A stretch of DNA of 64,000 nucleotides from Mansonella perstans (lineage: Eukaryota; Nematoda; Chromadorea; Rhabditida; Onchocercidae), in contig JBAMDO010000240.1 in the NCBI GenBank assembly GCA_037074765.1, positions 1 to 64,000 of the forward strand. The letters run 5' to 3'. Position 1 is the stretch's first letter. The number at the start of each line of letters is the position of its first letter. This document shows, one piece after another, positions 13,101 to 23,946 of the stretch. A program made the position numbers and the translations under genes. The notes beneath the pieces were generated by a model. The model did no database searches and was not told the origin of the DNA. It worked only from the letters and a program-made list of their open reading frames with translations.

Positions 13101-14928
13101 ATCAAGGTAAGTAAGCGATTGAAGTAACTGCACAGCCGAAGGGATTGAACGTAAACCCGTATTGCGAATCCGTAACGTTTCCATTGAACACATTTCGCAG
13201 ATGCATAATGGTAAATGTGCAAAACGATTATCACTGAGATCTGCAATGGTAATTTGTTCTGCGCGAAATCAATTCGAGAATAGTTTTTTAAAAATATTTA
13301 ACAGCAAAAAGAATTGAAATTTTTTAATTATTACTAAATTTCACGTGTACATTTAGATTATTTTTTATTCCAATGAGTTGTTGGTATCGCAGCAACGATA
13401 ACACAGTAACAGTGACTGACAATATTATACTTAGCATGCACCACATAATTAACATGTTTTTTACATATAATAAAAATAATAGAAATAGCAATAATAATAG
13501 TAATAAAAATATTAATAATAAAGAACAAATAAAAATTGAAGAATAAAGATTAAAGAATGACGATTAGAGAACAAAATAAAAATTAAAAGACAGAAATTGA
13601 AGACCAAAGATTAATTATGCTCAAGATATATGATAAAAGCCAACATTTTACTATGAAAATTTTGCGTCAAAAAACGAAATGCTTTTACTTTTTCTATTTT
13701 TCTTTTGTTTATAAAACTATTGCATTCATTTCAATGAATTTACTATTTTCCATTGCATACTCGAAACTCTCTTTTTTCTCTTCTATTTCTTTCATTCCTT
13801 ATCCAATCATATAAAATAAAAAAATATAAAATAAAAAAAAAAGTAAAGCAAAGATTTTCAAAATCAATAAGCAGCTGTTCGATGCATCTGCAAATTAATT
13901 AACATAAAAGACAGTAAAAATCTGTCTTTTAGTTGCCTTTCAGACAGATGAGACAAGCCAATTTCCTTATTCCTTAATGAAATATTTCAAGCAAAAAATT
14001 TCATTCAACTTCTACCTACTTGTTCAAACTTAATTTTTCATTTATTTGTGCATCCGTCCTTAACCAATTTTTTTTTCTTTTATTTTGAAAGCAATTATGA
14101 GGAAGAAGAATGAAGCCAAGACCATGAGAAAGTTTTACCACCATCTAATAGTTATGCCACATCTTAGAATGTTGCATAAAGTTTTATTGTAACATCATCA
14201 TAAGAGGTAAGTATAATTAATAATATTAGAGTTCAAATGAACATCATTTTGAAATTTTCAGATGAAAGGAAAATTCTTCTTTGAATTAAAATTCAATCAA
14301 TACTAATTATAGGGACAGAATTTTTGAGAATTCGCTGAAATTTAATTAAAGCCAACGGAAAATTCTTAACATACCAGCAGAAATAATATCAGATATTTCG
14401 TATTTAACGGCAAGATGCACCGGAAATTCTTTCAATTTGCGACCAGCCAATAACAGCACACCGCTTAATTCCGCTTCTTCGAACATCTTATCCACCGATC
14501 GAGTTAACAACTAAACTGATAGGAAGTAAAGAAATTCTGAATGAACGTGGAACACCAACTGCGTCAGTGATTGCTGATCTTAACGGAAAAAGAACAAAAA
14601 TTCCGGAATAAGTCGTAAAAATTTCAGTGTAACGGCATTTATTCGTTCTTTTTCATTTTCACTGAATAATATTAAAAAGTTTTAAAACGAAAGAATTTAA
14701 AAAAAGCTTGGAGATATTCAAAGCGATCGAATGTTGAAGAGAAATATTTGTTTGACCGGACAGAAAAATGTTAAAACCTTTATCGTATCAATCAAAAAAT
14801 GATTACTGAGTTACCTGCTGTTGATATGATGTGGACGGTATAGAGATTGGTGGAATTGTTGGAGCAGTGGTGGCCGTTACGCCACCACCGCGACGTTTAC
14901 GCCACGTAGATGCCGTCTCGATTATTGA
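268..14928 (-). CDS. LRCH-family protein: leucine-rich repeats plus C-terminal calponin-homology domain (5' exon missing)
   Basis: Exons by hand, minus strand, 5' to 3': 14815-14928, 14375-14510, 13096-13240, 11970-12099, 11753-11858, 10118-10266, 9430-9557, 8974-9097, 7898-8137, 5477-5711, 4634-4996, 4204-4319, 3787-3946, 3407-3528, 2907-3053, 2407-2484, 268-402. Phases agree at every junction except the last, where a short exon of about 15 codons seems to be missing between 2407 and 402. The second exon carries the LRCH start-of-repeat signature SGVLLLAGRKLKEFP, continued by SADLSDNRF and about six more LRRs (LDLSGNQL, NVRDNQL, LDISQNKL). Then come NPLIAPPAKLC, GREHAFKWL, GGSDSGYASTADE, a polyglutamine run and a Ser/Thr-rich linker. 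The CH domain has SLADGVKLCNFANRIRSRAV and RRNVDRFLVACRRIGVPE. The last exon reads LAVKSFQALFEG, then a hydrophobic stretch (about 19 residues) and a stop. Animal LRCH proteins are cortical scaffolds around Rho-GTPase and actin regulation. The first exon lies upstream of 14928 and was not found. Confidence 0.5.
2069..2180. repeat. Degenerate CAA/AAT triplet-rich intronic tract
   Basis: Imperfect runs of CAA, AAT and ACA triplets on the plus strand, without a sustained reading frame on either strand. It sits in the large 3' intron of the LRCH gene. I see no coding or RNA signature. Confidence 0.5.
2328..2379. repeat. Perfect inverted repeat (19-bp arms, 14-base loop)
   Basis: Arms at 2328-2346 and 2361-2379 (TGGTCATTCTTGCAACTCT and its exact complement) flank a 14-base loop. 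It lies just downstream of the donor of the second CH exon (2407), so it would be transcribed within the LRCH pre-mRNA intron. Perfect pairing over 19 bp in this AT-rich setting is unlikely by chance. It could be a mobile-element terminal-repeat remnant, or form a hairpin in the pre-mRNA. Confidence 0.5.
3287..3406 (-). other. Probable GC-AG intron donor in the LRCH gene
   Basis: The exon 3407-3528 ends AAG on the minus strand and is followed by GCAAGT, the classic GC-type donor context. Splicing there joins MRK to VLESCLNITLP, which matches vertebrate LRCH proteins residue for residue in spacing (LRK, then three residues, then the helix before the CH core). The nearest GT in phase (GTGAGA, nine bases on) would insert three extra residues. 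The first GT encountered (CGTAAGG) would throw the CH exon out of frame. Interval given is the donor-proximal intron part; the intron runs to 3054. Confidence 0.5.
4081..4118. repeat. Poly-A followed by (AAAT)n microsatellite
   Basis: Sixteen A residues run into about five AAAT units. It lies inside an LRCH intron between the exons 3787-3946 and 4204-4319. Confidence 0.5.
7084..7117. repeat. Imperfect hairpin in an LRCH intron
   Basis: ATTTCTAC pairs with GTAGAAAT and the inner TACTA with TAGTA around a TCAG loop, with a small bulge in the right arm. It is intronic. No further function can be read from the sequence. Confidence 0.5.
8030..8075 (-). repeat. Polyglutamine-coding CAG/CAA tract inside the LRCH gene
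   Basis: The exon at 7898-8137 codes for a glutamine-rich run, QQRQ followed by nine glutamines, E, QQQ, K, Q, written on the plus strand as TTG/CTG triplets. It lies in the linker between the LRR block and the CH domain, a region that is disordered and variable in this family. Mixed CAA/CAG codons suggest an old rather than freshly expanded repeat. Confidence 0.5.
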
Positions 14929-15170
14929 CTGAAAAAAAAACTTGTGTTTGTCGCAAATTTCTTCACTAAAAAAATGAAAATCCGATTATAAACGTGGAAA
15001 AAATGAAAAAAACTAAAAAAGACGAAAGAACTAATGGACTAAATAAGTACATATTTATCGACTAGTCTAACTAAATGACAAACTGATTTACTCTTCTAGA
15101 ACAACAGCACATCTCAGATTAAAATCTACGAAAAATATTTAACAAAATATTTGAAACGAAGACCTGATAA

Positions 15171-15280
15171 AATTTTCAAATCTCATTTGTTAATTTAATC
15201 ACTTATGTTAATTCATTGCAAAGAAAATTTTCAAATCTCATTTGTTAATTTAATCACTTATGTTAATTCATTGCAAAGAA
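15171..15280. repeat. Exact tandem duplication, 2 x 55 bp
   Basis: Copy 1 is 15171-15225 and copy 2 is 15226-15280. They begin AATTTTCAAATCTCATTTG and end TTGCAAAGAA. I see no differences, which suggests a recent duplication. It is non-coding. Confidence 0.5.
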
Positions 15281-18200
15281 GAAAAGGAATGATAAAAGAA
15301 GATTTAATTTCAAAATCTGATGAATCACCCACCTCTTTTTTTTTTTTAAATTTTAATCTCTCATCTAATTTGGAAGCAGCTAACGTAAGAAGCAAAAAGC
15401 AATAGAATGAAATGCTATTTTAAAAAAATATAGGATGAGTCATCGCAGCTTTTTAAATTTTCCTTTAGTATAAATGTCCAGAACGAAAGATAAAATGTCC
15501 AGTTTTATTTACAAATAACATGAGTTCCGTTGGATGAGTTCCAAATTTAATAATTACAATTTAGACAATTTTAATATGCAACAAAATCATTGATTATGTG
15601 TTAATCATATCGATGGGATTTTTATGCTTTGATATTCATGGAGTAGTGTTAGTAGTAAAGCAGTAGGATAGCTTAATATGTTAAAAATTTACTAACTTCG
15701 TGGAATTTTAATTCATTTTTAGGCTAATATTCGTTGGCTTGAATAGATCAAGAGAAAGGATTAAAAATATAGGAATAGCTATATTTAGCTATATATAAAA
15801 TATAGGAATAAAATACAGGAATATTAAAAATAGGAATAGCTAAACTAAATCGATATTCAATATATTCAGCGAACGATTACTGATGGCAACAGTCTATTCT
15901 TCCATTCATCCATTCAACGACCGATGGAAAATTTCGTTTTTCCATATTTCAAATTGAACTCAATCGATGAACAGTTTGTCATCAATGTTGAATTATTTAA
16001 TATGAACAAATGACTGATACAAATAATAAAATTTTTTTGAAAATATAAGTAACTGCACAAAAATGGAATGAAAAGACTTAGGATGAGAATAGCAGGGAAG
16101 CGAGAAGTAAAGAAGGAGAGAAAAATATGGAGATAAGAATAACGAAACGAAAGGCAATTGTAATGTAATTAGTATCAATTAGTGAGAAATGTGTAGTACT
16201 AAATACATTTGGCACATCTACAATCACTGCGAAATGAATAATACAAAATTGAATAATTAAATAACCGAGTTTGTTAAGTAATCAAATATTTGTAGCTGAG
16301 TGAATAAAACTAACAAATAAAGCAACAGGATGAATTAACTAAACAGAAAAAAAAAAGAGACTCACTTTTGCAAAAAAAATGCTAATTCGAAATGATTGTT
16401 TAGAAACGAAATGTTAACATTCATGATTATGATTTCAATTACTGATCTTTGATATTTTCTTGAAAATGTAATAAAATTAAAAAAAAAAAGTGTAAGAAGA
16501 GTTCCGAGCTTTTCAAAGTGGTCAAGTGATGATCAATTTGTCAATCGAAAATGTTCCATGCATTTTACAAATTTGTAAAATTGGAGCAGCATCGAAAAGA
16601 CAGCAAAGTCTATTAGCAAATGATTGAAAAGTGGAGATGAGACTGAAATGATTAAAATTTGCGAAGTCTATTAATCCTGGAGTGATAAAATGACAATGTC
16701 GGAGCAAGATTTTTATTTATTTGCAATTTTATTTAAAATTTTTACAAATGAGGAATAAATAAAATTCATTTTTGATTGAAAAAAAAGAATTTTATTTTTT
16801 TATTTGTCCGCTTCTTCTCACTTCAACTTTCAATTACGAATATCCAAAACTGCTGTTTACATCTGACTGATTAAATCTTTCTTTTTTTAATAAATTTATA
16901 TTTCAATTATATAGCACAGAATTATTTATATAAAATTCAAGAGGTGAATTCGCAATTAAAATTTTAAAAACTTTTGAATTCGCAATCAAAATTTCGAAAT
17001 CACTGCTAATCTTTATTTTTTGAAAATAATTTCACATATTCATTCATCGCTTTAACATATTTTTCATGCTAATGCTTTGCAAACAGCAGATACGAAAATT
17101 TTGTATGATTTAAGATGTATTTGCTAGATTTTCATAGACCGTTAATCATTTCCAATTTTTAATTAGCATCCAAATTTAAATTCGGCAATTAAAAAGAAAC
17201 TGACTGATTGCATGCTGAACATCGTCCTTTGAGCGAATGAAATAAGAAAGGTTTGAAACGTAATAATGAAAATTCATTATAAATAATAAATTTCCAGAAT
17301 AAACAGAATACTTTTAAATAAAACAAAGTTTAGAAAAAAAATTCGATTGAAAAAAACTTTAAATGGAAATTAGTAATGAGTAAAACACTTTAATATGAAA
17401 TAAAATAAACGATCTAAAAAAAAGAAATTCGAGCAGTTGTTATCATCATGAAGTGCGATGACATGTCAAAATGTTTTGACAATTTAAAATTTAAAATGGC
17501 ATATTTCTTAATGACGGGATGATTTCACATTCCAGTCAAACGATTTCGCATATTATATAGAGTTCTAATTTTTAAAAATTCATTCATTTTTGTACAATTT
17601 ATTGTTACAAAACAATATCGTCTATTTATTTGCAAGAAATGTTAGTATTTCCGAATTTTTCATCATTTCATGGAATGTATACTTTCAAATGTTAAGAAAA
17701 AAAAAAAAAAAAAAACATTATTGGAATAAATAAAAATTTTCAGTTTATTCAGGGAGAACATTGTGCGTAAATTAGATTGTTTAAATCAATACAATAAAAC
17801 TGAAAATTTTAAATCAAAGATTTGAATGGAATGAATGAAATAAAACATTTCAACTTTTCAAAAAAAAAAAAAAAAAAAAACCCCAAGGATCCCTACGATT
17901 AGAACAGAAGAGGAACGACCGGTGCCATAGAGACAGCCTGGTATGCATCATTTGTGTATGCCTCTGCGTATGTGTGTGTGTGCAGATGATGACATTGGTA
18001 TGGAAACATGCATCAATTAAATATTTGAAAATGGCGGGATAGTGGAAAAGTTTTCATGTACTTCAAAAAAAAAAAAAATGAATTCAATTACAGGAAAGAA
18101 TGGAAAAAAAATTACTAACTGTTCTCAATGATAAATTAGCATGAATAATAAACATTAATAATTAGAACAATAATAATAATAGTTCAATTAATAACAATAA

Positions 18201-19496
18201 TAAATAGTGATTATTGACAATAATAATAATAATACAGCGAAACAAATAAGAATACATGAACTAAAATATGTTACATAAACAGCACTAAATCAAAATATAT
18301 TTGCATTAAACTATTAAAACTACTAAATCAAAAAAAACATATTTGCATTAAACCAGCACAACAATTTTAATTAAAGTAATTATTGCGACAGTACATGATT
18401 AAAATTACAATTACACAAATTAAGCAATTAATAAATGTCCTAAAAACGAATGATAGAAAAGTTAATAAAAAGGGGAAAGTTTTCAAATGAAAATAAGTTT
18501 TTAAATATTAAAAGAGAAAGAATACAAAGACCTTTCTTTAAATTGTTTAGGTGCTTTCTACATTCGTACATATTTGTATATATGTGTGCGTGTGTATGTA
18601 TTATGCTGCGTTATCATAGCATAAAAGTTAACTATAGGCAAAAGGAAAGCTTAAGCAAACAAGCCTAGCCAACTGTTGTATGAATAATGAGTGGACAAGG
18701 GAGGAAGTTATGTGACAATGGCTTCAATAAATGTGTGAATGTCAAATTAGAAATTTGACTCCAATGAAATTTCAAGTTGAAATTTTATAATTAGCAAAGA
18801 ATTCCTGAATAGAAATTTTTCTTAAAGGAAAAAATCAATTAAAATCCCTCACAATTTCTAAATATCATCTTTGGAAAGTGAAAAAAAAGCAGAACAAAAC
18901 TGATTTCAGAAAAAGTTCAAAACAATGGTTACTAAAAAAAATATTTGATTCAGTTTGGAAAGACTATAAGAATATGCATGAAGGTGATGAAAGCACTGAT
19001 GTTGGGCAACTGATTGGTAAGATTTCAAATCAAATTTGGTTTTAATCATTCATTTATGGAAATTCAAATTGTTAAACATCAAAATATTATCATTCAATTA
19101 TTCATTGAAAATTTTAAATTCTGAAAAGAGAAACATTGAAATATTCGTAAATTCTGCACTGTGTATCATTATGGATATATTAAAATACTTTCACTGGGAA
19201 AAAAAAACAAATTTTTCGAAATTACTTTCAATATTTGTAAAATAAAACCGATCAAAAGACATAAATGTATAAATTATTTTAGTTTTATGGCTACAGATGA
19301 GAAAAAAAAGTTTCTAATTATATAATATGAAGAAGAAGCACTAAATGTGTGAGTATTTTAATGAGGAATTTTTGAAGAGAAAATTTTTTGAAAAAAAAAA
19401 TGAAATTTTTTAAGAAGCGATTGAAATGAATATGCTTGTCTTAGCACCTATGCATATTAAATATCAATGATGAATTTTGTTTAAAACTTTCGTTTC

Positions 19497-19499
<3 letters not shown>

Positions 19500-19530
<31 letters not shown>
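19500..19530. repeat. Poly-A tract of about 31 bases
   Basis: Uninterrupted A run followed by repeats of the type CAGAAAAA and ACAGAAAAATTA up to about 19600. It may be the tail of a decayed retroposed copy, but nothing recognisable precedes it. Confidence 0.5.
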
Positions 19531-19531
<1 letters not shown>

Positions 19532-21539
19532 CAGAAAAAACAGTAACAGAAAAACAGAAAAATTAACAGAAAACAAATAACAGAAAAATTAAAAATTGGA
19601 TATAATGCAAAGATTTGAATGAAATTCATGAAATTAATTGGCTTCAGGCGACAGTAATAGTTTATGGTATAAATTTTGTAACTTTTTACTGATAAATTTC
19701 CCTTACAATGAGCATCATTAAGCTGCTCATAAATGAAATGAAGTACCCAACTGCTAAACAGTCTTCTTTGACATTCTTCGTCTAACAAAAGTCATGAAGC
19801 AAGAGCTGAAATATGATAGTACCTACAAAATATTACAGGCATAAATTAAATAAAGAAGTGATAAATGATATTTAATTATCGCTAGATGAAATATTTTATA
19901 TTAAATATAATTAAAACATTACAGTGAGAAGTCAGTGTTGCATAAGAAAGTAACAAATGGTGAACTATCGCTGCGAGATTAAATATAACGATAAAAACTA
20001 GTGCATAACACTTGTTTCTCACTAGAAAAATATTACGGTATATAGTTATAAAATATTACAGTAATACAGGAATATGAACAGTATAAAATGATAAATGTTT
20101 AATCATTAGTAATTTAATAATCTTACAAGCATTTTTGTTACAATATAAACAGATGATACAATGAAGAATAATGTTTTGATCCCTGAAATGATAGTTAGAA
20201 GTTGAAATTCTGATTAAATTTCAAAATCCCATCAGTGAATAGAAGCTATCATAACTATTTGACAATCAAATTTGGCTCTAAAGATCTATTGAAGATAAAA
20301 CTAATTGAAGTTTTTGCGGATAGCTCAAATAGACAGTAAATCATTCGCTTTTACGAATTATTCATTTTCCATTGGGAACAGTAAATTTGCCAATTTTCAA
20401 TTTCCTTTTTCCTTCTTTAAATCACTTTCGAATCGATCATTTCATTGAAGTTTTTATCGTAGCAAAGGGGAAAGAGAAGAATGGAAGAAATGTTGGATAA
20501 CAAACGTAAACGTAACAATAATACCATAAAAAAATTTTTGGAAACATAAAATGAACCACTTTTTATGTTGCAATCTCCAAGTTGAATGAAAAATGAATTT
20601 TGAATGGAGATTTTATGAGAAAAAGTTGAAAATTCCCAAATATTAAAGTGACTTTAAATTTCAAAAAGAAATTATAGAAGATAATTAGATTACAATCATT
20701 CTTTTATGACTTTTTCTCTTTTTCTTCTTCTCCTCTCTCTTTCTTCATACTGCTATTTCAATCAAACGATTAAATTGATAATTTGCTTAATTTTTTTTTT
20801 TTTGCAAAATTAATTGCAAATTAATCAAAGAATAAAAATAGTATTGTTTATTCTGCAAATGCACTTAAGAAAATTTCAAAAGGATTACTGTAATTGCTAT
20901 AGTGTTTAATGTAATATGTTGGAAGAAGATTGGTAAAGTTATGCGAATGTATTTCAAAAATTAATTGCTTACTAATATCTTAATGTACTGAAGAGAATTT
21001 AATTTGAAATTACTAAAATTGTATGAATATACTAAAAGGATAATTTGAACGAAATATTTTAGGTTAACTACATTTGACAATAATCAAAAATTCATTTTAT
21101 TAGTCCATTAATTCCGGAAGAGTTGATAGTTTTATGAGCGCTCATAAAAATGATGTCATATTTTCAAGTGATACTATTCATACATATATATAAAACTGTT
21201 TGCATGAATACCTCTGTGAATGTTTTCTGGGAGAGACACTGTACCCAATTCCAACTTTTTTTTCTAAAAAAGAAGAATTATATTTTAATCACTTAATTAT
21301 TGGTTCAAAACAAATTATATTTTCATTACATAAAAATAATCAATAATTAGTGACCTGAAGGAAAACTGCATTATTTCGTGAAAAATTTAGCAGTATTAAA
21401 AATATCTTCGATAGCTTTGAACACTTGTAGAGTTCTCTATCATCTCACAATCTTCTTCAGTTATTCCGGTTGGAATCCAGATAAAAAATATACGACCAAA
21501 CATTAGAGTAACACCACACAGATCTAGGATGACACAGGA

Positions 21540-22212
21540 AGATCTATCAATGCTACAGATGGAGTTGTATTTGATGTTAGAGTATCATCTATGCAGCTTG
21601 ATGAAGGAAGTAGAGGTTTTTCATTTCTACATGATGGTCCGCTCGATATGCGTATGAATGGCTTTACCCAAATCAACGCTTCAACGTTCGTCAACGCTCT
21701 ACGCGAAGAAGAAATTGCAAACACTGCAGCTACGGAGGAGAACGTTATTCTCGTAAAATTGCAAGGGCAATAGTAAACACCCGAAGAAAAAGATCTCTTA
21801 AAACTACATTTGAACTCGCGGATATTGTACGTTCTGTGGTGTTTCGTGGAAAAAACAAAATTGATCCTGCAACTAAGACATTTCAGGCAATTAGAATATG
21901 TGAAAACGATGAGCCTGGAGAATTTGAAAAGGGCATTAAAGCTGCATCTAAAATTTTAAATAAGAGTGGCAAACTAACTTTCGTCAACTTCCATTCTTTG
22001 TAAGATCGTTCAGTCAGAACTTTTTTTAAAAATCTATATGAGCAAAGATCTACCAATTTTAAAGTCTTCTCAAAGATCTACCAATTTTAAAGTCTTCTCT
22101 CTTCTGAATAAAAAAAGTAATAAAAGCAAGCACAGAAAAAATAAATGCAAATCCACATACGAGCTAAGCAAAACTAAAAGCTATACAGAGGTTATCAAAT
22201 ATCCATTCAATA
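21540..22212 (+). pseudogene. rsmH: Decayed Wolbachia-type rsmH (mraW) fragment, nuclear endosymbiont insertion
   Basis: The plus strand reads [46 protein letters not shown], then after a frameshift near 21727 [63 protein letters not shown] and FHSL. RsmH methylates N4 of C1402 in bacterial 16S rRNA; these are its conserved blocks in the style of Rickettsiales/Wolbachia. The gene is broken in at least three ways: the N-terminal SAM-binding part is absent, there is the frameshift, and a TAA (22001-22003) replaces the conserved Glu after HSL. A 28-bp duplication then shifts frame again before INANP, AKLKAIQRLS near the C-terminus. Intronless, bacterial and non-functional, it is best read as lateral transfer from a Wolbachia endosymbiont. 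Confidence 0.5.
22044..22099. repeat. Exact 28-bp tandem duplication within the rsmH remnant
   Basis: Copy 1 is 22044-22071 and copy 2 is 22072-22099, beginning AAAGATCTACCAATTTTAAA. The duplication disrupts the reading frame of the transferred gene, so it most likely arose after transfer, under no coding constraint. Confidence 0.5.
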
Positions 22213-22221
22213 TGTACAATA

Positions 22222-22362
22222 GCCATGTATATATGATGGCCTCAAACAGAAGTACTCAAAAGTTATTCTTGTTTGCCCAAATAACCGATCCTTATCAGTC
22301 AAAAATAAAACAGCCTCACTAATAATACCAAAAACAGGCAAAATAATAACATAAACCCATGC
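22222..22362 (-). pseudogene. cox1: Nuclear copy of a mitochondrial cox1 fragment (NUMT)
   Basis: The minus strand reads VYVIILPVFGIISEAVLF, LTDKDRLFGQ, then TSMTF and, after a gap, TSVWGHHMYMA. This is the HPEVYVxILPxFG to VWGHHMY core of cytochrome c oxidase subunit I, with filarial-type residues. TGA must be read as Trp, ATA as Met and AGA as Ser, which is the invertebrate mitochondrial code, so it cannot encode COX1 in the nucleus. About 25 bp seem to be missing at 22257/22258 compared with the mitochondrial gene as I know it, and the HPE codons upstream are damaged. It directly abuts the rsmH remnant in the opposite orientation. Confidence 0.5.
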
Positions 22363-22631
22363 AAAATAGCACATATTATAGTTCCATTTTCATTCGCATT
22401 CTTCAAAAAAAATTACGTGGGATTACGCTTCACACCTAACGTTTACCAATCGTACTTTCAAAGTATACAAGAAAGAAATGAAGATATGTAATAATGAAAT
22501 TTATCAAATAATGTTAAAATTTTGTTCACATTAGTTAAAGCAAACTTTCTGCTTGGATCCAATGACCAACTATGACCATCTTCTTGCACTAATAATTTTC
22601 TATATTGTTGTAAAAATATCACAAATGTTCG

Positions 22632-22654
22632 TTTTTTTTTTTTTTTTTTTTTTT
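22632..22654. repeat. Poly-T tract of about 23 bases
   Basis: Single uninterrupted T run about 270 bp from the mitochondrial fragment. No element boundary is visible. Confidence 0.5.
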
Positions 22655-23879
22655 AATTTAACAATCAATCAATAAACAATGCTGCCAGATTGATCCATAC
22701 CTTTGTTTTAATTTATTTTTCCTTTTTTTCATTAACATATAATTTTTATTCCATAATATATTTAATTAAACCATATTTCCATTATCTAATTAATTACATT
22801 TCTTTTTGACCTGGTTAATCTATGTCCTATTTTAAAATTATTGACTTCTTTGGTATCTCTCAGTGAGAAAAAATTTTTATGAATACACTAAGAGATAAGT
22901 TGACACTAGCAGTAATGATCGAATTTTTAATTCATAATCCAAAGATTACCCGAATTTCTTCCTCGAAAGTTTAGGTAAATATGATTAAGACTTCGGATAA
23001 TGGAAATGCAAAAGGAATTTGTTCCGAGAAAAAATAAAAAACAAAAAAAAGAGCAATATTTACCTAAAAGAGGGGAAAGACACTAAATAACAAAAAAAAA
23101 AATTGTTGGTAAGTCAGAAAACTCGTAAGACTATTTTAGACTATCAGAACAATAAAAATAATTATTTCTAATTAACATAAAAAAAAGATTTTTCCGTCTA
23201 AAATTAATCGGAAAAATTTACGTGAAGTATAAAATGAATTAAATTAGAATATACCCACGCACAAAAGTTAATTGTAATTAATAAAGCAAATTGAGTTTTA
23301 ATTCATTTGTCACTTTCTTTGCTAATACTTTATTGATTTTGTGGATTTCTTTAAAAAAATACATCAAGAAAGATATGCACTACAAATTTATCACTTCCAG
23401 AACTAGTAATCATTGACAAAATGTTACTGTATTTAATGAAAGGAAATGATGGAAAAAAACTGAAATCAAAATGTATCTAGATTTATTATTTTTCCACTAA
23501 ATTTTTGAAGTTTTGATTTTTTGAAAAAAAATTTTAAAGAAAAAAAAGCTCAGATTTATTGACAACATTTATTAATATGTTAAGGAGTATTTTTTGACAA
23601 TATGATTTGAAAATTCTTCTTTAAAAATACACGAAATACCATTACCATCATATATCAAAATATGTGTAAAATTTTAAAATCTTAAAAATCTCTCAATAAC
23701 AGCAAATTCCATTAAAATTAATCTTAAATTTTATTCATATAAAAATTCAAGTTTAAAATTTAAAATATTTTTAAGTTGAATTTAATTAATTAGTAATCCG
23801 AAAAATGTGGAAATGAGATAATGAAAGTGAGGCATGTGGTGTGGTCCTAGTTGATAGAATTATAGGACATATGGACGTT

Positions 23880-23946
23880 GTAAAGAAAGCAGACTAGCCT
23901 AGCTAGTCTGGCCAAGTAGATCTCTTGTGTAAATCTACTAGATGAC
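23880..23946. other. Two adjacent small hairpins in a G+C-rich island
   Basis: AGACTAGC-CTA-GCTAGTCT forms an 8-bp stem. It is followed by AGTAGAT and ATCTACT about a dozen bases apart. The surrounding 23820-23950 is clearly less AT-rich than its neighbourhood. It does not fit a tRNA cloverleaf that I can draw. A structured RNA is possible but unproven. Confidence 0.5.

Larger units (their letters stand above)
14929..21530. other. Gene-poor AT-rich stretch upstream of the LRCH exons
   Basis: No exon chain could be supported on either strand. It must contain, or be crossed by, the missing LRCH 5' exon. A short G+C-rich island at 17881-17960, directly after a poly-A run of about 20, is the most conspicuous non-AT patch. 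It has an open frame on the plus strand ending at a GTATGC donor-like site, but nothing identifiable. A short minus-strand exon-like patch lies near 19690-19790 without recognisable family. Confidence 0.5.

Noticed and set aside
17861..17960. Poly-A followed by a G+C-rich patch, considered as the missing first LRCH exon or a retroposed copy
   Set aside because: No minus-strand ATG frame there ends at a donor in the phase required by the exon at 14815-14928, and no source gene is recognised.
19498..19790. Minus-strand frame (LDEECQRRLFSSWVLHF) ending in poly-Phe
   Set aside because: Half is antisense poly-A; the remaining 60 codons have no splice chain or family and the opposite strand is also open.
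22038..22322. Plus-strand open frame of 94 codons
   Set aside because: It starts in the rsmH relic out of its frame, crosses the 28-bp duplication and ends in antisense cox1; it is a chance frame.
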